This document shows positions 1-5,592 of a stretch of 15,344 nt of DNA, in pieces; positions within the stretch are counted from its first letter, which is position 1, and each line of letters starts with the position of its first letter. Origin of the DNA: an uncultured Eubacteriales bacterium (GTDB lineage: Bacteria > Bacillota > Clostridia > Peptostreptococcales > Anaerovoracaceae); assembly GCA_902793875.1 (NCBI GenBank), contig CADBFL010000016.1, forward strand, positions 1-15,344, in the 5' to 3' direction. The notes below the pieces were generated by a model. The model made no database searches and had not been told where the DNA came from. It saw only the letters and a program-made list of their open reading frames with translations. The position numbers and the translations under genes are program-made.

Positions 1-1797
1 CAGTTCCGCATCCTTCTCAGGAGTAGGGATACCGTCGGCAGTCCATCCGCGGACAGCGTAGTACTCGCCGAGCATGGTCTCGAGACCGCTGACCTTGCCC
101 TTGGCAGGCCCGTTCTTCAGCTCTTCTCTCAGCAGGCGAGGAGGCAGAGTGTCCTTCTCGATGCCGGCTGCAATATTGAACTTCTTCTCGAGGTTCCATA
201 TGCGCTCGCCCTTGAGCAGGATGTCCTCGTCGCTCTCATCATCCCAGCCGCACGCTTCTCTGAGCATGCCCGCTATCTCCGGCAGACCCTGTCCGAATGT
301 GGTGAACAGGCAGATCCCCGAGGAGTCGCAGAGCGCTGTCAGATCCTGGAATACCTTGAGCATTGCAGGCTTGCCCTCTGTGGTGAGCGGATCCATGGCT
401 ACAGGGATACCGAGGACCTCAGGCGAGATCATGTATCCTCTTACGTGGCATCCGCCTCTGTTGGATGTCGCATAGTTGAGCCCGATCCCCTGGATGGCGC
501 GTCCGTCGTAAGCAGGCATCTCCTGTTTCTTTACCGACATCGAGAGTTCAGGGTGACCGTACTTCTCGGCCATTCTGTATGAACCGAGTCCGAGCACCTT
601 TCCGAAACCTTCGCCCTTGCAGGTCATCTCGGTAGCTTCGACCATTGCCGCAGCATCCCCGAATCTCAGAGGGAATCCTATCTCTTCTTCCTTAATGCAT
701 CCCATTTCGAAGAGTTCCATCGCGCAGGCGATCGTGCAGCCCATCGTGATAGGGTCGAGACCGTACTGGTTGCAGAGGAAGTTGGCCTTGCATACAGCGC
801 CGAGATCATCGACGCCGCAGTCGGAACCGAACGACCAGCCTGCTTCGTACTCAGGACCCTCGCCTCTGGACTTGAATGCGCCCTCAGCGATATCGACAAG
901 TCTGCCGCATCCTATCGAGCAGCCGAAGCAGCCCTTGTTGCGGATCAGGTGCCTTGCGGCGAGAGTCTCGCCCGAAATGTCGTCAGCCTGCGGGAAGAGA
1001 GCTCCGTCACGGCCGTTGTTTACAGGAAGTCCGCCGACGCCGTTTACGATGTTGACGAGTATCATTGTTCCGAGCTGGCCGAGGCCCGCGCCCGTTACAG
1101 GGTGAGCTGCAAGCGTTGCTCTGGCATCTGCGCATACATTGAAGAATGCGTCAGGGTGAGCTACTCTGACCGATTTTGTGCCCTTGACGGCGATCGCTTT
1201 GACCTTTTTTGAGCCCATGACTGCGCCGGTGCCGCCTCTTCCGGCAGCGCGGTTCTTGTCGTTCATGATGGCTGCGAAGAGCACGCCTTCCTCAGCGGCC
1301 TTCGAGATCGTTGCGATCCTGAAATTCTCGCCGCATTCTGCATAAAGCGCGTCTGTCGCTTCGAATACATCGCTGCCCCAGATCGCCGATGCGTCTCTGA
1401 GTTCGACGGTATCGTCGTTGATGTAAAGGTAGACAGGCTTCTTCGAGATGCCCTCGAAGATGACACCGTCATAACCTGCGTACTTGAGCTCAGGACCGAA
1501 ATGACCGCCGGAGTTCGACGCTTCGATGGTCCCTGTAAGAGGCGACCTGCAGATGACGTTGTAGCGTCCGCCGGATGTAGCGAAAGTCCCGGTCAGAGGG
1601 CCTGTCATGAAGATCAGGTTGTTGCCCGGCCCGAACACATCGCAGTCAGGTGCGCATTCCTCGCAGAAATACTTTGTTCCGAGACCTCTTGCGCCTACAT
1701 AATCGTGGGCGTATTTCTCGTTGAGAGGCTCTTTGACGATCTTTCCGCTTTCAAGATTGACGCGGAGAATTGTTCCTACATAACCGTTGTTCATCAT
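1..1797 (-). CDS. aor: Aldehyde:ferredoxin oxidoreductase (tungstopterin enzyme), 3' end off window
   Basis: The minus-strand frame is open from ATG 1797 to base 1 (599 codons) with no stop. This is close to the family's length of about 600 residues, so only the last few residues are missing. The protein oxidises aldehydes to carboxylic acids in the cytoplasm using a bis-pterin tungsten cofactor, passing electrons through one [4Fe-4S] cluster to ferredoxin. The cluster ligands are visible as C290-x2-C293-x3-C297 plus C496 (in DSSGICLF), each two positions from the Pyrococcus furiosus AOR cysteines 288, 291, 295 and 494. Family blocks include GRYNVICRSPLTG, the N-D-K-N-R-A-A-G-R-G-G-T-G segment, and RGWTADGIPT near the C-terminus. 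Two ATGs stand in tandem at 1797 and 1794; GGAGG at 1806-1802 could serve either. The first overlaps the upstream ferredoxin stop (TAATG). The aldehyde substrate cannot be told from sequence. Family assignment is very secure. Confidence 0.96.
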   Translation of the reverse strand, partial: MMNNGYVGTILRVNLESGKIVKEPLNEKYAHDYVGARGLGTKYFCEECAPDCDVFGPGNNLIFMTGPLTGTFATSGGRYNVICRSPLTGTIEASNSGGHFGPELKYAGYDGVIFEGISKKPVYLYINDDTVELRDASAIWGSDVFEATDALYAECGENFRIATISKAAEEGVLFAAIMNDKNRAAGRGGTGAVMGSKKVKAIAVKGTKSVRVAHPDAFFNVCADARATLAAHPVTGAGLGQLGTMILVNIVNGVGGLPVNNGRDGALFPQADDISGETLAARHLIRNKGCFGCSIGCGRLVDIAEGAFKSRGEGPEYEAGWSFGSDCGVDDLGAVCKANFLCNQYGLDPITMGCTIACAMELFEMGCIKEEEIGFPLRFGDAAAMVEATEMTCKGEGFGKVLGLGSYRMAEKYGHPELSMSVKKQEMPAYDGRAIQGIGLNYATSNRGGCHVRGYMISPEVLGIPVAMDPLTTEGKPAMLKVFQDLTALCDSSGICLFTTFGQGLPEIAGMLREACGWDDESDEDILLKGERIWNLEKKFNIAAGIEKDTLPPRLLREELKNGPAKGKVSGLETMLGEYYAVRGWTADGIPTPEKDAEL

Positions 1798-2267
1798 TAC
1801 GCCTCCTCTCCGATAAGATCTCTGTACTGAGCGCTTACGGCAGCTCTCTTGTCATGGATGGTATCCGTGTCAACGAATTCGAGAGCGTGACCCGGGCAGA
1901 ACTTTACACACTTAGGGTCGCCGTCGCAGAGGTCGCACTTGAACACCTTCCTGAGCGTCGGATGATACGAGATGTTGCCGAGAGGGCATGCGTTTTCGCA
2001 CATCTTGCAGCCGATGCACTTGCTGTAGTTGATGACAACTGCGTTGTTCTCATTGCGGGTGATGGCTTTGACAGGACATACCTTCATGCAGGACGGCTCC
2101 TCACACTGAAGGCACATCATTGGAATAGCTACAGCGGCTTTTTCGTATTCGAACACATGGACATTGGCGTACTTCGGATTGAATTCGCCGTAGTGGCCGA
2201 ATGAGCATGCAAGTTCGCATGTGCGGCAGCCGATGCACTTTTCCGGCTTGATAACTAACTGTTTCAT
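1797..2267 (-). CDS. Four-cluster [4Fe-4S] ferredoxin, AOR electron-transfer partner (AorA/HycB-like)
   Basis: A 156-residue iron-sulfur protein with 16 cysteines in four groups: C11/14/17/21, C52/55/60/64, C84/87/90/94 and C111/114/120/124. This predicts four [4Fe-4S] clusters, as in the small electron-transfer subunits of AOR (AorA of Aromatoleum type), formate hydrogenlyase and DMSO reductase families. No signal peptide is visible, so it should be cytoplasmic. Its stop codon overlaps the AOR start, and GGAGG for AOR lies within its last codons, so the two are translationally coupled and probably form a complex. I chose ATG 2267 because MKQLVIKPEKCIGC is the usual family N-terminus. An in-frame GTG at 2297 would add ten residues; the purine-rich AAGGGAGGTGAAGG at about 2303-2290 lies over that GTG and is too far from ATG 2267 for an ordinary ribosome site. 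The start is therefore uncertain. Confidence 0.92.
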   Translation of the reverse strand: MKQLVIKPEKCIGCRTCELACSFGHYGEFNPKYANVHVFEYEKAAVAIPMMCLQCEEPSCMKVCPVKAITRNENNAVVINYSKCIGCKMCENACPLGNISYHPTLRKVFKCDLCDGDPKCVKFCPGHALEFVDTDTIHDKRAAVSAQYRDLIGEEA

Positions 2268-2310
2268 AGTTTCGCGGGCACAGAAAAGGCCCTTCACCTC
2301 CCTTGCAAAA

Positions 2311-2324
2311 CACTTTTCAAAGTG
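2311..2324. repeat. Short perfect dyad at the predicted ferredoxin-AOR transcript start
   Basis: CACTTT-TC-AAAGTG is an inverted repeat with six-base arms. On the minus-strand transcript it could form a five-pair stem with a UGAA loop, about ten bases upstream of the AAGGGAGG stretch. It could be a second operator or a 5' leader hairpin. It is too small to tell from chance with confidence. Confidence 0.3.
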
Positions 2325-2327
2325 ACA

Positions 2328-2356
2328 ATTATCTACATCTCAATTTTATCTGTTTA
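2328..2356 (-). promoter_or_regulatory. Candidate promoter of the ferredoxin-AOR operon
   Basis: Reading the minus strand, TAAACA (2356-2351) and GATAAT (2333-2328) are separated by 17 bases, matching four and five of six sigma-70 consensus positions. Transcription would begin near 2321, about 54 bases before ATG 2267. An alternative, TTATTT-N17-TAAAAT, lies slightly upstream and is weaker. The weak -35 suits an activator-dependent promoter. This is an inference from hexamers only. Confidence 0.4.
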
Positions 2357-2369
2357 TATTCCTTAAAAT

Positions 2370-2394
2370 AATATCCGAAGATGTGTTCGATATT
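2370..2394. promoter_or_regulatory. Candidate LysR-type operator (dyad) between lysR and the ferredoxin-AOR operon
   Basis: An interrupted inverted repeat, AATATC-C-GAA, spacer GATGTG, TTCGATATT. The arms are complementary over nine bases except for one bulged C in the left arm. Its centre (about 2382) lies about 61 bases upstream of the inferred start of the ferredoxin-AOR transcript, where LysR-family activators usually bind. It also lies about 47 bases upstream of the lysR ATG, allowing autoregulation. The dyad is seen directly; binding by the adjacent LysR is inferred. Confidence 0.5.
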
Positions 2395-2428
2395 GCTTTT
2401 TGGAATAAGCGGGGAATAAAATAGGGGC

Positions 2429-3310
2429 ATGAACATACAGAATCTGAGATATTTTGCGACAGTTGCCAAGCTGGAGAATGTTTCAAAGGCTGCGGAACTG
2501 ATGCACACATCGCAGTCCTCGATATCTAAGAATATCTTTACTCTCGAGGAGGAGCTTGGAACGAAGCTTTTTGACAGACACGGCAAGAAGCTGGTGCTTA
2601 ACGATGCCGGCAAACGCTTCCTGCAGAGCTGTGACAGGATACTCCAGGAGACGGAGACCGTGACAAAGGATCTCAGATATATGTCCACGGGTGAGGACAA
2701 GCTCATAAGGATATGCGCCATCGGTACGGATCCGCATCTGTTCACATTCATGTCGATGTTCAAAGTCTCTTATCCTGAGGTCGAATATGCGGTAGATACT
2801 GCCGCTGACAGCGGAGAGCTTCCGGACATAAACAGATACGACCTTGTCATATATCCGGACGAACTCAAATACAGGAAGTTCAAGGGCATGGATTTCTTTA
2901 CAGAGAAGTACTTTTTTGCCGTGAGGGTGGACAGCCCGCTGGCCGGGAGGGTATCGCTTCCGGTAAAGATGATGGACGGGCTGCCGATGGTGTTTCTCAA
3001 CCACGGGCTTGAATACGAATATCCGTATCATGTCTGCATCGCACAGACCGTAAAGATGAGCTCAGTGAACTACGTGGATTCAAGGGATCTTCACAGGCAG
3101 ATGATCTCAAACGGCATAGCGGCAGGCTTCGTGCCGGAGGGCAGCGCAGAGATGTATCGCAACGACAGCAGAATAAAGCTTCTGCATCTCACAGATGACA
3201 GGTTCACGAGGCAGATGAAAGCCTGCTTCAAAAGAGAAAAGCACCTCTCACCGACGGGAAGCGCTTTCAGACAGGCGATGATTGAATATTTCAATCTGAA
3301 GAGTGAATAA
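2429..3310 (+). CDS. LysR-family transcriptional regulator
   Basis: A 293-residue protein of normal length for the family. An N-terminal winged helix-turn-helix occupies about residues 1-60; the stretch ENVSKAAELMHTSQSSISKN carries the usual A-A-x-x-L/M-x-x-S-Q-S-S-I-S-K recognition pattern, followed by LEEELGTKLFDR. The rest should be the periplasmic-binding-protein-like effector domain (about 90-290). It is transcribed away from the ferredoxin-AOR operon, the classic arrangement for a LysR regulator and its target, and a dyad lies between them. The ribosome site is weak (AGGGG just before ATG 2429). A di-Mop gene follows 34 bases downstream in the same direction and is probably co-transcribed. 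The effector is unknown; an aldehyde, an organic acid or a metal-status signal are all possible. The family call is certain and the target is inferred. Confidence 0.93.
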   Translation: MNIQNLRYFATVAKLENVSKAAELMHTSQSSISKNIFTLEEELGTKLFDRHGKKLVLNDAGKRFLQSCDRILQETETVTKDLRYMSTGEDKLIRICAIGTDPHLFTFMSMFKVSYPEVEYAVDTAADSGELPDINRYDLVIYPDELKYRKFKGMDFFTEKYFFAVRVDSPLAGRVSLPVKMMDGLPMVFLNHGLEYEYPYHVCIAQTVKMSSVNYVDSRDLHRQMISNGIAAGFVPEGSAEMYRNDSRIKLLHLTDDRFTRQMKACFKREKHLSPTGSAFRQAMIEYFNLKSE

Positions 3311-3344
3311 CAATATAATAACCATTTTATTAAGGAGGACTAGT

Positions 3345-3764
3345 ATGAAATACGCAATGAGTGCAAGAAACCAGTTCGAGGGAACGATTACGAAGGTGCA
3401 GGAGGGTGCGGTCAACGGCATCGTGACAGTAGATGTGAACGGCACACCGGTATCGGCGACGATCTCGATGGGCTCGATCGAAAATCTCGGTCTCAAGCCG
3501 GGAATCAAGGCTTATGCAGTAATAAAAGCCACCGATGTGATGATCGGAAAGGGCAGACTCGAGCTCAGCGCACGCAACCAGTTCCCGGGCAGGGTGACTG
3601 CAGTCGAAGAGGGCGCCGTAAACGGACTGGTAAAGATGGAAGTGCTCGGCGGCAACACCGTGACTGCGACCATCTCGATGGGATCGATCAGAGACCTCGG
3701 GCTCAAGCCGGGAGTCGACGCCGTAGCGGTAGTCAAAGCGACTTCCGTAATGATCGGGATATAA
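3345..3764 (+). CDS. mop: Tandem-TOBE (di-Mop) molybdate/tungstate-binding protein
   Basis: A 139-residue protein made of two TOBE/Mop domains in tandem (residues 6-68 and 75-138). Each begins SARNQF and contains EGAVNG, ATISMGSI, LGLKPG and ends KAT-x-VMIG. By hand alignment 43 of about 64 positions are identical between halves. Mop-type molbindins assemble into oligomers that bind molybdate or tungstate between subunits and are thought to store or buffer the oxyanion in the cytoplasm. Start: ATG 3345 has a textbook AGGAGG seven bases upstream; an earlier in-frame start at 3303 overlaps the end of lysR and would add residues foreign to the family. It lies 34 bases after lysR and converges on the ThiF-like gene, with a hairpin terminator between. 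ModE regulators have the same architecture (LysR-type DNA-binding domain plus two TOBE domains) in one chain, whereas here the parts are in adjacent genes. Confidence 0.93.
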   Translation: MKYAMSARNQFEGTITKVQEGAVNGIVTVDVNGTPVSATISMGSIENLGLKPGIKAYAVIKATDVMIGKGRLELSARNQFPGRVTAVEEGAVNGLVKMEVLGGNTVTATISMGSIRDLGLKPGVDAVAVVKATSVMIGI

Positions 3765-3782
3765 ACCAACGGAACATCAGAC

Positions 3783-3836
3783 AAAAAGAAAAGCCCGGCT
3801 TCAAATGTTTATCAATGAAGCCGGGTGTTACTTTAC
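3783..3836. terminator. Bidirectional rho-independent terminator between convergent genes
   Basis: Inverted repeat CCCGGCTTC (3794-3802) and GAAGCCGGG (3817-3825), nine perfect pairs with a 14-base loop. On the minus strand it is followed by a U-rich run (complement of 3783-3792, CTTTTCTTTTTG in sense), good for ending the flavoprotein-ThiF transcript if read past its stop at 3839. On the plus strand the tail (GTTACTTTACT) is weaker but could end the lysR-mop transcript. Confidence 0.85.
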
Positions 3837-3838
3837 TG

Positions 3839-4528
3839 TCATTTTTCTCCGAACTTTATTATGTCGAAGCTCATGTCTTTCAGAGAGCCGATGAGCATGT
3901 TCTGATCAAGTGCAGTATGTTGACCAAGAAGATATTGTATGGCTACTGAAGCTTCAATTGCTGCACAGGCGGCAGGCGTAACCGGAAGCGATGCTTTTGA
4001 GGAAGGTGCATAGTCTTCAGGATACAGCTGGTGCAGAAGCCCTGATCCCGGCGGAACAAGCATGACCTGCATGTCCCATGCGCAAATGGCGCCGTGCACT
4101 ATTGCAAGACCCGCATCTGCTGCGGCATCTTCGAGAACAAGCCTTGAAGATGCGTTATCAAGAGCATCGATGACAAGATCAGCATTCTCCATGAGACTTC
4201 CTGCGTTGTCTTCTGTCAGGAACTCGCAGACCGGGGTCACCTTGATCGACGGATCGATCTCTTTTACGCGTTCAGCAGCAGCCATAGCTTTCTTATGACC
4301 GATGTTTTCGGAAGTGCTGAGAATCTGCCGGTTCAGATTCGATTCTTCGAATACATCACCGTCGACAACAGTCAAAGCGCCCGTGCCCATTCTTGCAAGA
4401 TACTCAATAATGTTTCCTCCCAGGCCTCCGCATCCGGCCACAAGGACTCTGCTTTCGGCAAGTTTTTTCATATCCGCTTCGGACAGAGCGAGTAAACTCC
4501 TGCTGTGTCTTTCCTTTATCTCAGCCAT
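3839..4528 (-). CDS. ThiF/MoeB-family E1-like adenylating enzyme, short form without zinc cysteines
   Basis: A 229-residue Rossmann protein of the ubiquitin-activating-like family, which adenylylates the C-terminus of sulfur-carrier proteins such as MoaD or ThiS. Visible motifs in order: RHSRSLL (7-13, the conserved arginine), GCGGLGG nucleotide loop (32-38), VVDGD (54-58), NLNRQ (64-68), GHKKA (77-81) and ALDNASSR (122-129). All residues expected for ATP use are therefore present. Where MoeB has its first zinc CxxC (in a C-Y-R-C-L-F-P context) this protein reads LLHQLYP (164-170), and no second CxxC exists; it is also shorter than MoeB. It starts one base after the flavoprotein stop, so the two form an operon. 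Its likely partner is a MoaD/ThiS-type carrier, and none is encoded in the window. It could instead serve another carrier. Confidence 0.9.
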   Translation of the reverse strand: MAEIKERHSRSLLALSEADMKKLAESRVLVAGCGGLGGNIIEYLARMGTGALTVVDGDVFEESNLNRQILSTSENIGHKKAMAAAERVKEIDPSIKVTPVCEFLTEDNAGSLMENADLVIDALDNASSRLVLEDAAADAGLAIVHGAICAWDMQVMLVPPGSGLLHQLYPEDYAPSSKASLPVTPAACAAIEASVAIQYLLGQHTALDQNMLIGSLKDMSFDIIKFGEK

Positions 4529-4529
4529 C

Positions 4530-5462
4530 TCATACCTCTTTTCTGTGTATCAGTTTCCCGGCGAGCTCACGTCCGAGTTTTTCTCCCTGTGCAGAAGCAC
4601 CGTCCGCTATCTCGTGCACATAATCCGCGTTGCCGCAGAAATGCAGCCACTCAGGATATCTGCCGCCGTGCTCAAGTCCTTCTGCGAGAGATCTGTCGGG
4701 CAGAAGACCAAGAGCCGTGATGAGGGTATCGCATTCGACATACTCATACCTATCTGTATCAAGGTGATATACCGTCACCCCGCTGAGACGCGGATATCCG
4801 TGTATCTCAATGATCGTAGAACTCAGCATCACGGGGATGCCGTACGCTTTGATGCAATCCTCCTGATTGCGTTTCAGACCGCCGAGGTGATCCCTTATCT
4901 CAGCCATACTGATGACTGTTTTGCCTAGCTGGCAGAACCTCCTGGCCATTATCTGGCCGATATCGCCGCTTCCCAGAATAAAGATGCGGTCTCCGACATC
5001 ACAGCCTCCCAGCTCTATCAGCTCCTGAGCTTCGCCTGCGGTGTATATGCCTTCGGGTCTAGTGCCCGTGACCGGCAGTGACCACAGGGGTTTTTCGGTG
5101 CAGCCGGATGCTATGACGCATTCACTGAAGGTAACTTCTGTAATTTCTCCGTATCCTGCAGCGAGAGCTGTCCTGTCCGGCCTTATCTCAAGTACGCGGG
5201 TGCCGGGCAGATAAACGGCGGAAGTCTTCTCTAAACGACGGAACTCTTCTTCACTGTATTCAGGTCCCGTCATCTCATTTCCGTAGCGGCCGAGCCCGAA
5301 GCCGCTGTGCACGCACTGGGGAAGTATGCCGCCCGGACGGTCTCTGTCATCGGCGAGCATGACCTTCGCTCCGCATGAAGCTGCCGCAGCTGCTGCCGCC
5401 ATTCCGGCAGCGCCGCATCCGATCACAAGTATATCCGTTGTGCGCATTCTGATACTGCTCAT
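4530..5462 (-). CDS. NAD(P)/FAD-dependent oxidoreductase, GlpA-partner type
   Basis: A 310-residue pyridine nucleotide-disulfide-type flavoprotein. FAD Rossmann motif GCGAAG (15-20), then RPGGILPQCVHSGFGL (42-57), a second dinucleotide motif GSGDIG (164-169) for NAD(P)H, and the C-terminal FAD-contacting FCGNADYVHEIADG (275-288). The GGILPQC-HSGFGL, GPEYS, GIYTAGEAQ, GGLKRN and CGN-x-x-x-VHE pattern is that of the flavoprotein commonly paired with a GlpA-like oxidoreductase and a DUF1667 protein in Clostridia. Here the GlpA-like gene is divergent, not downstream, and no DUF1667 gene is present. It is shorter than the roughly 400-residue relatives, mainly before the CGN motif. GGAGG lies four bases upstream of ATG 5462. 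A role as NAD(P)H-linked electron-transfer subunit, by analogy with AorC of AOR complexes, is possible but unproven. Confidence 0.88.
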   Translation of the reverse strand: MSSIRMRTTDILVIGCGAAGMAAAAAAASCGAKVMLADDRDRPGGILPQCVHSGFGLGRYGNEMTGPEYSEEEFRRLEKTSAVYLPGTRVLEIRPDRTALAAGYGEITEVTFSECVIASGCTEKPLWSLPVTGTRPEGIYTAGEAQELIELGGCDVGDRIFILGSGDIGQIMARRFCQLGKTVISMAEIRDHLGGLKRNQEDCIKAYGIPVMLSSTIIEIHGYPRLSGVTVYHLDTDRYEYVECDTLITALGLLPDRSLAEGLEHGGRYPEWLHFCGNADYVHEIADGASAQGEKLGRELAGKLIHRKEV

Positions 5463-5489
5463 GCATCCTCCACGATCATCGTTTGCACA

Positions 5490-5530
5490 ATGCTATCACG
5501 ATTGAAGCGGGTCTTCAAATGAGATATATT
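5490..5530. promoter_or_regulatory. Face-to-face divergent promoters sharing one inverted repeat
   Basis: Inverted repeat TTGAAG-CGGGT-CTTCAA at 5502-5518. On the plus strand TTGAAG (5502-5507) is followed after exactly 17 bases by TATATT (5525-5530), a good sigma-70 promoter for the GlpA-like gene, with a leader of about 55 bases. On the minus strand the other arm also reads TTGAAG (5518-5513) and is followed after 17 bases by TAGCAT (5495-5490), a plausible promoter for the flavoprotein gene with a leader of about 20 bases. The two promoters overlap, so they probably compete or are controlled together by a protein bound to the repeat. Confidence 0.65.
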
Positions 5531-5592
5531 AACTATTGTAATATCGATTTACAGGATCTGTGATGGATCCGTCATTCTGAAAGGGCAGAAAA

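Noticed and set aside
617..1830. Several plus-strand open frames opposite AOR
   Set aside because: They are antisense to an AOR frame that is continuous over 599 codons with all four cluster cysteines.
3303..3345. Earlier in-frame start for the di-Mop gene
   Set aside because: It overlaps the lysR stop and lacks a ribosome site; ATG 3345 has a strong AGGAGG.
5548..5570. GGATC repeats forming a possible hairpin in the leader of the GlpA-like gene
   Set aside because: The stem is only five pairs and includes the common palindrome GGATCC; it is not distinguishable from chance.
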